A stretch of 64,000 nucleotides of DNA, taken from NCBI GenBank assembly GCA_018240405.1, contig JAFEFW010000621.1, positions 1-64,000 of the forward strand, given 5' to 3'. Both the position numbers and the translations under genes were made by a program. This document shows positions 7,479-17,762 of the stretch, piece by piece; within the stretch, counting starts at the first letter, position 1; every line of letters starts with the position of its first letter. Under the pieces are notes generated by a model, which saw only the letters and a list, made by a program, of their open reading frames with translations, made no database searches and was not told where the DNA came from. This DNA comes from Pseudomonadota bacterium. Lineage in GTDB: Bacteria > Pseudomonadota > Alphaproteobacteria > Acetobacterales > Acetobacteraceae.

Positions 7479-8998
7479 TCCGCCGCCTCGGCCATGTCGG
7501 ACTGCGCCTTCGCCTCCAGCCCCATGACCTGCGCGAGGCGGCCGAGCCGCCGGATCACGCTCTCCCCGGCGAACACGCCGCTGTTTTCCCGCAGCAGCAG
7601 CGTCAGTTGCCCGCCCTGCACGCGCAGCCGCGTGCCAAGCAGCAGGTCCCGTGTGCCGGCCGACAGCGTGTAGGCCAGGCGCAACGCGACGCCCAGGATC
7701 TCGGCGCGAACCACCGTGCCTGCATCCAGCAGCGTGCGAGCCGGGCGCAGGAACGCGGCATCGATATCGACCTCGTAACGCAGCGCGGTCGCCAGCGCGA
7801 GGTAGGCCCGCGCGTGGTGATCAAGCCCGATTCCGGGCTGGCGCAGCACGCGCAGGAAAGCCTGCTCCGCCCGGAATTCCGGATGGTCGTGGCTGCCGAT
7901 ATCCGACATCCAGCACGCTGCCTCCCGCAGGCGCAGCCAGTCCACGCTTTCATTGGCAAACAGCGGCGCGGTCCAGGCCAGCAGCGCCGGCGGCAGGGTG
8001 GTATCGCGGCCGAAGCGCACCGCCATCTCCCGCGCGGCCGCCATCAACGGGTCCTGCAACCGGATTTCCGGTGGCATGCGGCGCATGAACCAGCCCTCCC
8101 GCAAGCCGCTGGCACTGAACACCACGCGGCGCGGCGCGGCCAGTTGCAGCAGCCGCCGCAGCACCACCGCGGCGAACGGCAGGTCATCGATCCGCCGGCG
8201 CGGCGCCGCCGGCAGTTTCTCCAGTGTCTTGCGCGGCGCGGTGGCGATCAGTCCGGCGAGCTCCCGCGCGTCGTCACGCGGCACGGTGTAGTGGTGCACC
8301 ATCGCCAGCGGATAGCCGCTCTGCGCGATATGGATGCGCGCCAGGGCCCGGAAGGCGCCGCCGACGAGATACAAGTCGGTGCCGGCCGCCGCGCCGAGCC
8401 AGGGTACGGTGCGCAGGTCGGCCTCAGCCAGGGCGCGCGCCTTCAGCGTGTCGCCGTTGGACCGCTCGGCCAGCCGGATCACGCCGAGGCGCAGCGTCTG
8501 GCCCGGCCCGCGCGTGCCACGCTCCAGGCGCACCAGTTCCAGGGAGCCGCCGCCGATATCGGCCAGCAACCCGTCCGCCGTCGGGATGCCGCACAGCATG
8601 CCGTCGGCGGCGTAGGCCGCCTCCTCGGTGCCGGACAGGATGTGGATCGGCACGCCGGGCATCCGGCTCTGCAACGTCTCGATGAAGGCCTTGCCGTTGG
8701 CGGCATCGCGCACCGCCGCGGTTGCCAGGACCTCGAACGGGTCGGCGCCCATGGCGCGGGCCACCGCATAGTAGCGGTGCATCACCGTCAGCGCCTGCGC
8801 TACGCCGTCCTCATTCAGCCGCCCGGTCGCATCCAGCCCGCGGCCCAGGCGCAGCACCGCCTTCTCATTGAAGATCGGCATCGGGTTGCGGGAGTGGCCC
8901 TCATAGACCACGAGACGGACGGAGTTTGATCCCAGATCGACGACCCCGCAGCGAGGAAGCTCATGCGAGGGAGGAAGCATTGCAGCCGCCAAATCCAT
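7475..8998 (-). CDS. ppx: Exopolyphosphatase, Ppx/GppA family
   Basis: The 507-aa protein has the ASKHA-fold nucleotide/phosphate loops of the Ppx/GppA family: GVVDLGSNSVRLVVYE near residue 18, a central SGTEEAAYAADG, and LLADIGGGSLELV near residue 150. The C-terminal all-helical part resembles the HD-like domain of the family. Ppx releases phosphate from polyphosphate chains, and GppA acts on pppGpp. The gene starts 3 nt after the ppk stop, which favours exopolyphosphatase as the role. It is cytoplasmic and lies between ppk and the GNAT gene in the same operon. Confidence 0.92.
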   Translation of the reverse strand: MDLAAAMLPPSHELPRCGVVDLGSNSVRLVVYEGHSRNPMPIFNEKAVLRLGRGLDATGRLNEDGVAQALTVMHRYYAVARAMGADPFEVLATAAVRDAANGKAFIETLQSRMPGVPIHILSGTEEAAYAADGMLCGIPTADGLLADIGGGSLELVRLERGTRGPGQTLRLGVIRLAERSNGDTLKARALAEADLRTVPWLGAAAGTDLYLVGGAFRALARIHIAQSGYPLAMVHHYTVPRDDARELAGLIATAPRKTLEKLPAAPRRRIDDLPFAAVVLRRLLQLAAPRRVVFSASGLREGWFMRRMPPEIRLQDPLMAAAREMAVRFGRDTTLPPALLAWTAPLFANESVDWLRLREAACWMSDIGSHDHPEFRAEQAFLRVLRQPGIGLDHHARAYLALATALRYEVDIDAAFLRPARTLLDAGTVVRAEILGVALRLAYTLSAGTRDLLLGTRLRVQGGQLTLLLRENSGVFAGESVIRRLGRLAQVMGLEAKAQSDMAEAAE

Positions 8999-9001
8999 AC
9001 C

Positions 9002-11251
9002 TCAGTCCTGGTTTACCCTGTCCTGCTTCCGCACGCCGCCGCCATGGACAATGCCGACGGGCACGGGCGGTGCCACCAGCGGTCCGTGCAGCGCCGACCC
9101 TCGTCCGGACAGCGAGGGGTTGGTCATGAAGTAGTCATGCGCGGACACCGGCTTACGCCCAGGCGCCACCCGGCGCCACGCACCATCGGCATTCAACTCC
9201 CAGGACTGCAGCGAGTCTTTGAGGTTGATCACCATGATCTGATCCAGCACCTGGGCATGCACCGTCGGATTATGGATCGGCACCAGGGTCTCCACGCGCC
9301 AATCCATGTTCCGCTCCATCCAATCAGCAGAACTGATAAACACCTGCGCATGCCGGCTCGGCAGCGCATGGCCGTTGCCGAAAACGCAGATGCGCCCGTG
9401 CTCCAGGAAACGGCCGACGATTGACTTGACGCGGATATGTTCCGACAGGCCGGGCACGCCGGGCCGCAGGCAGCAGATGCCGCGGATCACCGCCATCACC
9501 TTCACCCCGGCATTGGACGCGGCGTACAGCGCGTCGATCAGCGCCTTGTCGGTCAGGCTGTTCATCTTCAGCCAGATCGTCGCCGGCTTGCCGGCGCGGG
9601 CGAAGTCCATCTCCTGCTGGATCAGCTCCAGCAGCTTGTTGCGGGTCGTCAGCGGGCTGAACCCCAGCTCCTCCATCGCGGCCGGACGGGCATAGCCGGT
9701 CATAAAGTTGAACAGCCGGGCGGCGTCGCGGGTCATGGCGGGGTCGGTGGTGAAGAAGGACAGGTCGGTGTAGATGCGCGCGGTGATCGGGTGGTAGTTG
9801 CCGGTGCCGAAATGTGCGTACGAACGTATTGCGCCGGCCTCACGACGCACGACCAGCGATAGTTTCGCGTGAGTCTTCAGTTCGGTGAACCCATAGACCA
9901 CCTGCACGCCCGCAGCCTCCATACGGCGGGCGATGCGGATATTGGCTTCCTCGTCAAACCGGGCGCGCAACTCGATCAGCGCGGTCACGGACTTGCCGGC
10001 TTCCGCCGCCTCGATCAACGCGTTGACGATCGTGCTGTCGCGGCTGGTGCGATACAGCGTCTGCTTGATCGCGATCACCGCCGGATCCGCCGCCGCCTGG
10101 CGCAGGAACTGCACCACCACGTCGAAGCTCTCATACGGGTGGTGGACGATGATGTCCTTCGCTCTGATCGCCGCGAAGCAGTCGCCGCCGAAGTCGCGAA
10201 TACGCTCCGGGAAGCGCGGCGTGAACGGCGCAAATTGCAGGTCGTGGCGGTCGTCGACGATCAGATAGCGCAGGTCCGTCAGGCCAAGCAGGCCGCGATC
10301 GACATGGATTTCGTCCGGCGCGGCGTTCAGTTCATCGACCACGAGGTCCCGCAAATCCGCCGGCAGCGTGTCGCTGAGGTCGAGATGGATGGCAACACCA
10401 CGGCGGCGGCGCTTCAGCGCGGACTCGTAGGAGCGGACGAGGTCTTCCGCCTCTTCGTCGAACTCCACGTCGGTGTCGCGGATCAACCGGAACAGGCCCT
10501 GGCCGGTCAGGCGGAAGCCGGGAAAGACACGGTCCAGGAACAGGACCATCAGGTCTTCCAGCAGGATGAAGCGAATCGGCGCGCCGTGCTCACCGGGCAG
10601 GCGGATGAAACGCTCGACCTGCGCCGGCAGCGGCAGCAGGCCGCGCATGCCCAGCCCGTCCTCCTCCCGCGTCAGCAGCATGGCCATGACCAGGCCGAAA
10701 TTCGGGATGAACGGGAACGGATGCGCCGGGTCAATGGCCAGCGGCGTCACCACCGGGAAGACGCGCTCCATGAACCAGTCATCGAGCCAGGTCCGGTCAC
10801 CTTCGGACAGCCCGTCGATGCCGGTGACGACCAGGCCGGCATCCGCCATCAGGCCGCGTAGTTCCCGCCACACCCGCTGCTGGTCGGCCAGCAGCCGTTC
10901 TGCTCTGGTCTTGATGTCGGCAAGCTGTTGCGCCGCGGTGCGCCCGTCGGCCGATGTCACCGTGCCGCCTGACTTGGACTGGCCCATCAGTGCGGCGACG
11001 CGGACAGAATAGAACTCGTCGAGGTTGGAGGCGCTGATCGACAGGAAGCGCAACCGCTCCAGCAGCGGATGCCGGGTGGCCTCGGCTTCCTCGATGACGC
11101 GCTGGTTGAAATCCAGCCAGGACAGTTCACGGTTGATGAAACGATCCGGGCTGTCCGGGCCGAAGCGGGTCCCGACCGACTCGGCGGGGATCAGCCGCAG
11201 CGTATCCGCTGCCGGCGGCTCCAGCACGTCGGTGGTATCGGAAGGTCGCAT
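9002..11251 (-). CDS. ppk: Polyphosphate kinase 1
   Basis: The 749-aa enzyme makes polyphosphate from ATP. It begins with the N and head domains ([34 protein letters not shown]) and ends with two phospholipase D-like C domains. The histidine autophosphorylated in E. coli (H435, in HAKL) corresponds to H461 in [12 protein letters not shown]. The second conserved histidine (E. coli H454) corresponds to H480 in [11 protein letters not shown]; the 19-residue spacing is kept. The ATG at 11251 has GGAG upstream. An alternative ATG at 11287 overlaps the hdaA stop as TAATG and would add 12 residues. The gene is followed directly by ppx. Confidence 0.95.
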   Translation of the reverse strand: MRPSDTTDVLEPPAADTLRLIPAESVGTRFGPDSPDRFINRELSWLDFNQRVIEEAEATRHPLLERLRFLSISASNLDEFYSVRVAALMGQSKSGGTVTSADGRTAAQQLADIKTRAERLLADQQRVWRELRGLMADAGLVVTGIDGLSEGDRTWLDDWFMERVFPVVTPLAIDPAHPFPFIPNFGLVMAMLLTREEDGLGMRGLLPLPAQVERFIRLPGEHGAPIRFILLEDLMVLFLDRVFPGFRLTGQGLFRLIRDTDVEFDEEAEDLVRSYESALKRRRRGVAIHLDLSDTLPADLRDLVVDELNAAPDEIHVDRGLLGLTDLRYLIVDDRHDLQFAPFTPRFPERIRDFGGDCFAAIRAKDIIVHHPYESFDVVVQFLRQAAADPAVIAIKQTLYRTSRDSTIVNALIEAAEAGKSVTALIELRARFDEEANIRIARRMEAAGVQVVYGFTELKTHAKLSLVVRREAGAIRSYAHFGTGNYHPITARIYTDLSFFTTDPAMTRDAARLFNFMTGYARPAAMEELGFSPLTTRNKLLELIQQEMDFARAGKPATIWLKMNSLTDKALIDALYAASNAGVKVMAVIRGICCLRPGVPGLSEHIRVKSIVGRFLEHGRICVFGNGHALPSRHAQVFISSADWMERNMDWRVETLVPIHNPTVHAQVLDQIMVINLKDSLQSWELNADGAWRRVAPGRKPVSAHDYFMTNPSLSGRGSALHGPLVAPPVPVGIVHGGGVRKQDRVNQD

Positions 11252-11286
11252 TAACGTCAGTCTCCGCCGGCCGCTGACAGATGACA

Positions 11287-12015
11287 TTACAGGAGCCCGA
11301 TCGGTTTGGAGGAGGACGCGCCTCGTGTCACGGAAACTTCTCGATCCTCCCATGAGTCGCTGGCCGGGAGCAAGCGACTTGCCAGCGCCCGCGTCACCCG
11401 CCGGCCGCCCGCGAGGCTGAGCCGATCCAGCTTCGCCGCCGCTTCCCGCAGCGCCGCCGGTGTGCGCGGCAGGCGGCGCAGCAGCCAGTCCTGCACGGCA
11501 GGCGGGACCTGCAATTGGCGATCCGCCAGCAGCATTGCAAACAACATCGACAGGAACGCGTCGTCCGGTGGCGCGATCTCCACCGTTGCCATGGCGCGCA
11601 GACGGCTTGCCAGGTCCGGCAGTGCCACCGGCCATCGGGCCGGCGGCTGCCGCGCGGTCAACAGCAGCGACAGGCCGCGGTCGCGCGCCGTGTTCAACAC
11701 GTGCAACAAGGTGGTTTCCGGCGTTACCAGATCGGCGTCGTCCAGCGCCGCGGCGCCGGACGGCGGCAGGTCCTCCGGGGTGCGCAGGATGCGCCCATCC
11801 AGCCAGGCGGCCCCGGTACGGGCGGCCCAGACACGGAGCAGATGGGTCTTGCCACAGCCTTCCTCCCCCCAGACCAGCAGGCGGCGGTCTGGCCAGTCCT
11901 GCATGCGGTCCAGCCAGGCCAGCGCCGCATGGTTACAGTCCGCCGGGAAGAAATCGTGCGGCGCATACAGCGGCTCATGCGGGAACGGCAGCGGCAGCTG
12001 CTCGCGCGGCGCCAT
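11287..12015 (-). CDS. hdaA: HdaA/DnaA-like regulatory ATPase (DnaA inactivator homologue)
   Basis: The 242-aa protein resembles the AAA+ part of DnaA but lacks the DNA-binding domain IV, as in Hda/HdaA. It opens with [10 protein letters not shown], close to the clamp-binding motif that tethers Hda to the DnaN sliding clamp. It has a Walker A (GEEGCGKT, residues 50-57) and a Walker B-like AALDDADLV. In alphaproteobacteria HdaA stimulates ATP hydrolysis by DnaA after initiation. The start overlaps the stop of the AI-2E-family gene as TGATG, and ppk follows, so it is embedded in a coupled operon. The assignment as HdaA rather than another DnaA-like ATPase rests on length and context. Confidence 0.85.
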   Translation of the reverse strand: MAPREQLPLPFPHEPLYAPHDFFPADCNHAALAWLDRMQDWPDRRLLVWGEEGCGKTHLLRVWAARTGAAWLDGRILRTPEDLPPSGAAALDDADLVTPETTLLHVLNTARDRGLSLLLTARQPPARWPVALPDLASRLRAMATVEIAPPDDAFLSMLFAMLLADRQLQVPPAVQDWLLRRLPRTPAALREAAAKLDRLSLAGGRRVTRALASRLLPASDSWEDREVSVTRGASSSKPIGLL

Positions 12016-13175
12016 CAGGTCGCGGGCGGATCGAGATAGAGCGGGCTGGCGAGGTAGCGGCGCAGCCAGAAACGGGCCAGCACGCCGATCGTCGCGGCCA
12101 CCGGCACGGCGAGCATGACGCCGACAAAGCCGAACGCGGCGCCGCCAGCGAATAGCGCGAAGATCACCCACACCGCCGGCAGTTCCACCCGGTCGCCGAG
12201 GAAGCGGGGATAGATGACGTAACCTTCCAGCGTCTGGCCAACGATCAGGATGCCGACGATCATCAGCACGCCGCTCCAGTGCGTGTAGGTCGCCATGGCC
12301 AGGCCAATCGCGGTGACGCCGCCGGTGATGGTGCCGACATACGGGATGAACGACAGTACGCCGGCCATCAGCCCGACGATCAGGCCGAGATCGAGTCCGG
12401 CGATGGTCAGCGTGGTGGCGTAGTAGAGCGCCAGGAACAGGCAGCACAGCGCCTGGCCGCGCACCCAGGCGGACAGCACGCGGTCCACCTCGCGCGCCTG
12501 CGCCCGGATGACGTCGCGGTAGCGGTACGGCAGCCAGGAATCGATCATCCGCACGATGCGCGGCCAGTCGCGCAGCAGGTAGAAACCGGCGACCGGCGTC
12601 ACCACCGCCAGCGACAGCAGGTTGAAGATGGCGAAGCCGCTGCCGATGAGCCCGGTGAAGGTGGACAGCAGGATGCTCAGCATCGACCCCGCCTGCCCGG
12701 CAACCAGGTCGCGGATCTTGTCGTTCACCACCTCGGGGCCGAACTGCTCCTGCAGGTGGCTCAACATGTGCTTCGACCAGTCCTGCACCAGCGTGGCGTA
12801 GTGCGGGATGCGGGTGACCAGCAGGCTGACCTGCACGATCACCAGCGGGTAGAGCAGCAGGGCGAACAGCAGGACGCCCAGCAACACGGCAATGATCATC
12901 AGTCCGGCCGCGAGGCCCCGCGACAGGCCCAGCCGGTGCAGCGACCGTATGGCCGGATCCAACGCATAGGCCAGCACGCCGGCAGCGACGAATGGCGCCA
13001 GGACGGAGCCGAACAATTGCAGGGTCAGCCAGAAGCCGATCAGCAGCCCGATGATCAGCGCCGCGCGTTGCAGCCGTGTCGCCTGCGGCGGGGGCGGCGG
13101 AACCGGCAGATACCCGCTGCTGCCTTCGGCCGGGACGCTGTTATCCTGATCGGCTGGCGTCACCCATTTCTCCAC
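12015..13175 (-). CDS. AI-2E family transporter (PerM/YdiK-type permease)
   Basis: This is a 386-aa inner-membrane protein. After a proline-rich cytoplasmic N terminus (VPPPPPQ) it has about eight hydrophobic segments, the long soluble loop of the family (about residues 110-200), and the conserved FIPYVGTITGG segment. Family members include the E. coli AI-2 exporter TqsA and sodium/proton antiporters, so the substrate is open. The last codons overlap the hdaA start (TGATG). The first 35 nt overlap the preceding CDP-alcohol transferase gene, so a later start is possible. Confidence 0.88.
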   Translation of the reverse strand: MEKWVTPADQDNSVPAEGSSGYLPVPPPPPQATRLQRAALIIGLLIGFWLTLQLFGSVLAPFVAAGVLAYALDPAIRSLHRLGLSRGLAAGLMIIAVLLGVLLFALLLYPLVIVQVSLLVTRIPHYATLVQDWSKHMLSHLQEQFGPEVVNDKIRDLVAGQAGSMLSILLSTFTGLIGSGFAIFNLLSLAVVTPVAGFYLLRDWPRIVRMIDSWLPYRYRDVIRAQAREVDRVLSAWVRGQALCCLFLALYYATTLTIAGLDLGLIVGLMAGVLSFIPYVGTITGGVTAIGLAMATYTHWSGVLMIVGILIVGQTLEGYVIYPRFLGDRVELPAVWVIFALFAGGAAFGFVGVMLAVPVAATIGVLARFWLRRYLASPLYLDPPAT

Positions 13176-13731
13176 GCGCTGCCTTCAACACGTACGCCGC
13201 GCCGGAGGCGAGCGTCGTTAGCGCAACGATCCATACCAGAGACAGGGTGAGGCCCGGAAGCCCGATCCCGAGCCCGGCCTCCAGCAGCGCGACAACCACC
13301 AGCAACAGCTGCATGGCTGTATTCAGCTTGGAAATGTAGAGCGGCCGAATGGCCACCGGAGAGCCCATCACCGTCAGAACGGCGATCCCGCCCACGATCA
13401 GAACGTCACGGAACACCACCAGGACGGTCAGCCAGTCAGGCAGCACGCCGACCGTCGCCAAGGTGATATACATGGTCACCAGCAGTGCCTTGTCCGCCAC
13501 CGGGTCGAGCACGGCGCCGACCGCATTGCCGCCGAAGCGCCGCGCCAGCCAGCCGTCGAGCGCGTCCGATGCGCCGGCCGCCAGGAACAGCCAGAACGCG
13601 GCGGCCATGTGGTGCGACACCACCAGCCAGAACGCCAGCGGCACGGCGCAGAGCCGGGCAAAGGTAACGATGTTGGGCGGGTTGATCAGGCCCCTGCCGG
13701 CCTTCTGATCGGCATGCGAGCCGTCAACCAT
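13141..13731 (-). CDS. CDP-alcohol phosphatidyltransferase (PgsA-like)
   Basis: The 196-aa integral membrane enzyme carries the CDP-alcohol phosphotransferase signature D59-G60-x2-A-R-...-G72-x3-D76-x3-D80, within [13 protein letters not shown] and VLDPVADK. The AR-to-G spacing is one residue shorter than in E. coli PgsA. It also has the [12 protein letters not shown]-terminal helix seen in phosphatidylglycerophosphate synthases. It would condense CDP-diacylglycerol with glycerol 3-phosphate or another alcohol at the inner membrane; which alcohol cannot be proven from sequence. It is the first gene of the minus-strand operon ending at the GNAT gene and is divergent from purM. Confidence 0.88.
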   Translation of the reverse strand: MVDGSHADQKAGRGLINPPNIVTFARLCAVPLAFWLVVSHHMAAAFWLFLAAGASDALDGWLARRFGGNAVGAVLDPVADKALLVTMYITLATVGVLPDWLTVLVVFRDVLIVGGIAVLTVMGSPVAIRPLYISKLNTAMQLLLVVVALLEAGLGIGLPGLTLSLVWIVALTTLASGAAYVLKAARGEMGDASRSG

Positions 13732-13894
13732 GATGCGGCATCCTTTCGCCGGAGCGTGCGGCCAGTACGCCGCTGTTAACGCAGTGGCCCGGCCTTTTCG
13801 ATATGATGCGGCGACGCGGCGTTTGCATCAAACCACCGCCACGTGGTTCTACACCGGCACCGTATCTCGGGCGCCGTTCCCAGGAGAGACCAGT

Positions 13895-14977
13895 ATGAAC
13901 ACCACCGACCAGCCCAGGTCGCAGCCGGGGCAGAACCGGCTGGACTACCGCTCCGCCGGCGTCGACATCGATGCCGGCGATGCCCTGGTCGAGCAGATCA
14001 AGCCATTGGCGAAAGCTACCAACCGTCTGGGTGTGATGGGCGGGATCGGCGGCTTCGGCGCGCTGTTTGACCTGAAGGCCGCCGGTTTCCAGGACCCCGT
14101 CCTGGTTTCCACCACCGACGGCGTCGGCACCAAGCTGAAGATCGCCATCGAGACCGGCTTGCACGACTATGTTGGCGTCGACCTTGTCGCGATGTGCGTC
14201 AACGACCTGATCGTGCAGGGCGCCGAACCGCTGTTCTTCCTGGACTACTTTGCCACCGGCAAGCTGAGTGTCGGGCAGGCCAGGCAGGTCATCGCCGGCA
14301 TCGCCAGCGGCTGCCATGAGGCCGGTTGCGCGCTGGTCGGCGGCGAAACCGCCGAGATGCCGGGCATGTATGCGGAAGGCGACTACGACCTGGCGGGCTT
14401 CGCTGTCGGCGCGGCGGAACGGGGCGCGCTGCTGCCGCGCGATGTGGCGCCGGGCGACGCGATCCTGGGCCTGGGCAGCGCCGGCGTACACTCGAACGGC
14501 TTCTCGCTGGTGCGCCGCGTTGTGCAGGCCAGCGGCCTGGCTTGGGATGCGGCCTGCCCGTTCGAGGCCGGCCAGAGCCTGGGATCCGCGCTGATGACGC
14601 CGACCCGGATCTATGTGCCGGCCGTGCTGGCACTGCATCGGGCCGGATTGCTGAAGGCCGCGGCGCATATCACCGGCGGCGGCCTGCCCGGCAACCTGCC
14701 CCGGGTGTTGCCGCACGGCACCCGCGCCGCGCTGACCGCCGCGTGGCCGGTGCCGCCGGTCTTCGCATGGCTCGCCCGCGCCGGCGGGATCGACGCCGGC
14801 GAGATGCTGCGCGTGTTCAACTGCGGCATTGGTATGGCGCTGGTGGTGGCAGACGCCGATGCCGCCACCGAGGTACTGGCGCAGCACGGCGAAAATGTCA
14901 GCCGCATCGGCACCATTGAAGCGGCGGACGGCGCGGCCGCGGTGCAGATCCAGATGCCGGATGGCTGGCTGTCTTGA
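13895..14977 (+). CDS. purM: Phosphoribosylformylglycinamidine cyclo-ligase (AIR synthetase)
   Basis: The 360-aa enzyme catalyses the ATP-dependent ring closure of FGAM to AIR in de novo purine synthesis. Recognisable blocks are [20 protein letters not shown], the glycine-rich [28 protein letters not shown], and [11 protein letters not shown]. The length is typical. The ATG follows CAGGAGAGAC. The last base triplet overlaps the TTG start of purN, giving a purMN pair that feeds the same pathway. Confidence 0.96.
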   Translation: MNTTDQPRSQPGQNRLDYRSAGVDIDAGDALVEQIKPLAKATNRLGVMGGIGGFGALFDLKAAGFQDPVLVSTTDGVGTKLKIAIETGLHDYVGVDLVAMCVNDLIVQGAEPLFFLDYFATGKLSVGQARQVIAGIASGCHEAGCALVGGETAEMPGMYAEGDYDLAGFAVGAAERGALLPRDVAPGDAILGLGSAGVHSNGFSLVRRVVQASGLAWDAACPFEAGQSLGSALMTPTRIYVPAVLALHRAGLLKAAAHITGGGLPGNLPRVLPHGTRAALTAAWPVPPVFAWLARAGGIDAGEMLRVFNCGIGMALVVADADAATEVLAQHGENVSRIGTIEAADGAAAVQIQMPDGWLS

Positions 14978-15615
14978 AGACGCCCGTCGCCGTCCTGATC
15001 AGCGGCCGCGGCTCCAACATGGAGGCGTTGATTGCCGCCGCCGCCGACCCCGCCTATCCGGCTCGAATCGTCCTGGTGGCCTCGAACCGCCCGGAGGCAC
15101 CGGGTCTCGCCACAGCCCGCGCCGCCGGCATCCGGGCGGAAGCAGTCGATCACCGCCCGTTCGGACACGACCGGGTAGCGCACGAAGCGGCGCTCGATGC
15201 AGTGCTGCGCGAGGCGGGCGCCGAACTCATCTGCCTCGCCGGCTATATGCGCCTGCTGACGCCGTTCCTGGTCGATGCCTGGCAAGGGCGGATGCTGAAC
15301 ATCCATCCCAGCCTGTTGCCGGCGTTCCCCGGCTTGCATACCCATGCCCGCGCGCTCGAGGCCGGCGTGAAGCTGCACGGCTGCACCGTCCATCTGGTGA
15401 CGCAGGGTATGGACGAGGGGCCTATCCTGGCCCAGGCGGCAGTGCCGGTACTGGAAGGCGACACCGAGGACGCGCTGGCGGCCCGGGTGCTGCGGCAGGA
15501 GCATCTGCTGTATCCCGCGGCTCTCGCCGCCGTGGCACGCGGGAGAGCCGGTCTGGCACCGGAACAGACGGCCGCGCTGGCCAACCCCTTGCCCTGGGCG
15601 GCAGCCGTGCCATAG
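14974..15615 (+). CDS. purN: Phosphoribosylglycinamide formyltransferase
   Basis: The 213-aa PurN uses 10-formyl-THF to formylate GAR. It shows [31 protein letters not shown] and the catalytic [16 protein letters not shown] segment (Asn-x-His), followed by [16 protein letters not shown] with the conserved Asp. The initiator is TTG overlapping the purM stop (TTGA), so translation is coupled; no better downstream start precedes the first beta strand. Confidence 0.95.
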   Translation: MKTPVAVLISGRGSNMEALIAAAADPAYPARIVLVASNRPEAPGLATARAAGIRAEAVDHRPFGHDRVAHEAALDAVLREAGAELICLAGYMRLLTPFLVDAWQGRMLNIHPSLLPAFPGLHTHARALEAGVKLHGCTVHLVTQGMDEGPILAQAAVPVLEGDTEDALAARVLRQEHLLYPAALAAVARGRAGLAPEQTAALANPLPWAAAVP

Positions 15616-15663
15616 AACCGGCACATCATTCCAACACCATGAAGCATCGCTGCAGGAAACCCA

Positions 15664-15822
15664 ATGGCTGACCACTCGACGACCCAGGCCGCCGACTCCG
15701 AAGGCCTCCAGGCCCTGACCGAGGACCGCATGCGGATGTGGACCGGCTTCACCAATGCCACGCTGTATGCGCTGATCTTCGTCGTCGTCCTGCTGATCGG
15801 CATGGCATTCTTCCTGCTCTGA
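15664..15822 (+). CDS. aa3-type cytochrome c oxidase subunit IV (small membrane protein)
   Basis: This 52-aa protein starts MADHSTTQAADSEG and ends with a single membrane helix (about residues 32-52, LYALIFVVVLLIGMAFFLL). It matches the short alphaproteobacterial subunit IV family, which packs against the aa3 terminal oxidase core. GCAGGAAA precedes the ATG. It is separate from any oxidase operon in this window, as is common for this subunit. It lies 48 nt after purN on the same strand. Confidence 0.85.
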   Translation: MADHSTTQAADSEGLQALTEDRMRMWTGFTNATLYALIFVVVLLIGMAFFLL

Positions 15823-16284
15823 TCAGGGCGACGGCAGCGCCGGCCGCGTTGGAGACGAAGCGCTTGCGGCGCTGACCCTGGCCTCGTCACGACTGCCGAA
15901 GTGCCTGTCCAACCCACACATCGCTGGACTGGCCCGCGTCGCACGATGTCAGGGGCGGCTGCGATAGGCCTCCATCGTCATCGCGGCTGAAGGCCCGTCG
16001 CCCACGCTTCCGCGAAACGTCAGGTCGTTCCGGAATGTGTGAGTGAGCCAAGAACAAGCCCGCCACGACAACGCGGGGAGAACGCGGCTCCCCATTGTAC
16101 AGCAAGCCGCTCTCGTCCTAACGCGTTTGCAGGCAGCGTCGTCATGATGCCTGTCAGCCGGTCTGCGACCGGCCCCTGGGCAACGGTACGGTCTGCTCAC
16201 GGTCCTGAAGCGTGCACAGGAGTCGCCCGGCGATGCACAGCACCGCCGCAGCCGCACCCTCGTACGCCGGCGTGCTTCGACCCA
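15823..16284. other. Intergenic region with no supported gene
   Basis: These 462 nt lie between convergent genes (subunit IV and DUF3126). Short open frames exist on both strands but have no credible start, motif or codon pattern. No tRNA or strong terminator hairpin was recognised. Degenerate remnants of an older gene are possible but not demonstrable by eye. Confidence 0.5.
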
Positions 16285-16539
16285 TTAACGGGCGGGGCGT
16301 GCCCGGCCTGCCGCAGGTGGTGCCTTCACCGCAGGCAAATCCTCCTCCAGCACGGTGATATGGATGGAGTAGGAGGTCTCTCCGTCTTCGGTATCCTGAT
16401 GCACCGTTCCGACGGTCTCATCAGACACGATCAGTTCAATGGATTGGCCACGCCGCGGCGGTGGCACAACGCGGATTCGATCCGATCCAAACAGCTTGCG
16501 CAAATAAGTCTGCAATCGTTCGATGTCGGAAGGGGTCAT
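16285..16539 (-). CDS. DUF3126 family protein
   Basis: The 84-aa protein begins MTPSDIERLQTYLRKLFG and continues with a beta-rich core (IRVVPPPRRGQSIELIVSD; TSYSIHITVLEEDL). This matches the small alphaproteobacterial DUF3126 family of unknown function. It is soluble, with no signal peptide, and the last residues are a basic tail. It lies downstream of no obvious operon partner; a 71-nt gap separates its start from the ribA stop, so co-transcription with ribA is possible. Confidence 0.85.
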   Translation of the reverse strand: MTPSDIERLQTYLRKLFGSDRIRVVPPPRRGQSIELIVSDETVGTVHQDTEDGETSYSIHITVLEEDLPAVKAPPAAGRARPAR

Positions 16540-16610
16540 GCGTCAATCTCGCAAAAAGGAGGCTTCAGGGCATGTAACGTTGAACGGCCGGAGGGTCCAG
16601 GGCCAGTGCC

Positions 16611-17762
16611 CTAGTCCAGCATGTGGCCAAAGCGGGCCGCCTTGGTTGCAAGATAATCGTCGTTGACGCCATTCGGTTCGAAGCGGTGTGCTTCACGACC
16701 CACGACTTCGATCCCGCATGCTGCCAGACCGGCAATCTTGTCAGGATTATTGGTCAGCAGCCGGACGCGCGTGAGGCCCATGGCCCGCAGCATGGTGCCG
16801 CCGATCATGAAGCTGCGCTCATCGGCCCCCCAGCCCAGCGCCCGGTTTGCGTCCATCGTGTCGAGGCCCTGGTCCTGCAGGCGATAGGCCCGCAACTTGT
16901 TGACCAGCCCGATGCCCCTGCCTTCCTGTCCCAGATACAGCACAACGCCGGCGCCGTCCTCGGCGATCCGGCTGATCGCGCCACGCAGTTGCGGCCCGCA
17001 GTCGCAGCGCATGCTGCCCAGAAGGTCGCCAGTGAAGCACTCCGAATGGATTCGCACTAAAGGTGCCTGTCCGGCCGCGGACGCCTCCTCTGGGCGCCCG
17101 ATCACAATGGCGAGATGCTCAATGGCCGATCCGTCCGCGCGAAAGGCGACCACCCGGCTATCCGGCGCATCGGTCAGCGGCACCTCGACGCTGGTAATGA
17201 GCTTCAGACAAGCCGCCTCACGTTCGGGATAGGCCAGCACGTCCTCCGCAGAAACCTCGACCAGGTCGTGCGCCGCGGCGCCATAGTCTGAGGGAAGCGG
17301 AGCCGCCAGCACGGCCGGCAGCATCTGTGCGATCTTGGCAAGCCGGAACGCCGCGATCGCTTCCGGCGGCACCGGTGCCGGCCGCAGCTCGTCGCGCCCC
17401 GCCGGCTGGCGAAGCGTCGGATCTGGCAACTTCTGCAGGGCGCCGGCGGCCAGCAAGGATGGTGCAACCGCCACCGCCGCCACCTCTGTCTCCGGCAGCA
17501 TCGGCGCGCGCAGAATGGCGGCGGCACGTGCGGGCGACAGCAGCAGCACCGGAGATGCCTGCGTCAGCGCGCCGACCTCGGCCACTGTCGCCGGCGACGC
17601 CGTCTCGGCACCGAGCAGGAGCAGCGGTGACGGTGCGGATAGAATGACGGGTACGCCGCGGCGAAGCTCCGACGCCGCGCGGTGGACGCGGCGCAGCGCA
17701 TGCGCGGCGCGGACCTCCTCCGTCACAGGCTGAAGCTCAGCAGACCCAAGACTCCCGGTCAC
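16611..17762 (-). CDS. ribA: GTP cyclohydrolase II with an uncharacterised N-terminal domain
   Basis: The C-terminal half of this 383-aa protein is a complete RibA. It has the zinc cysteines C242, C253 and C255 in ECFTGDLLGSMRCDC, then GQEGRGIGLVNKLRAY, LDTMDANRALGWGADER and LLTNNPDKIAGL. It converts GTP to the pyrimidine precursor of riboflavin. The N-terminal ~190 residues are Ala/Pro/Leu-rich and do not look like the DHBP synthase (RibB) usually fused here. I chose GTG at 17762 because GAGGAG lies 9 nt upstream; a longer in-frame ATG exists at 17825. Confidence 0.92.
   Translation of the reverse strand: MTGSLGSAELQPVTEEVRAAHALRRVHRAASELRRGVPVILSAPSPLLLLGAETASPATVAEVGALTQASPVLLLSPARAAAILRAPMLPETEVAAVAVAPSLLAAGALQKLPDPTLRQPAGRDELRPAPVPPEAIAAFRLAKIAQMLPAVLAAPLPSDYGAAAHDLVEVSAEDVLAYPEREAACLKLITSVEVPLTDAPDSRVVAFRADGSAIEHLAIVIGRPEEASAAGQAPLVRIHSECFTGDLLGSMRCDCGPQLRGAISRIAEDGAGVVLYLGQEGRGIGLVNKLRAYRLQDQGLDTMDANRALGWGADERSFMIGGTMLRAMGLTRVRLLTNNPDKIAGLAACGIEVVGREAHRFEPNGVNDDYLATKAARFGHMLD

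Noticed and set aside
7607-8929. 440-codon frame antisense to ppx
   Set aside because: Shadow frame with Gln/Arg/His-rich sequence and no domain.
15949-16257. Minus-strand frame between subunit IV and DUF3126, considered as a transposase fragment
   Set aside because: No DDE motif, no inverted repeats and no convincing family resemblance.
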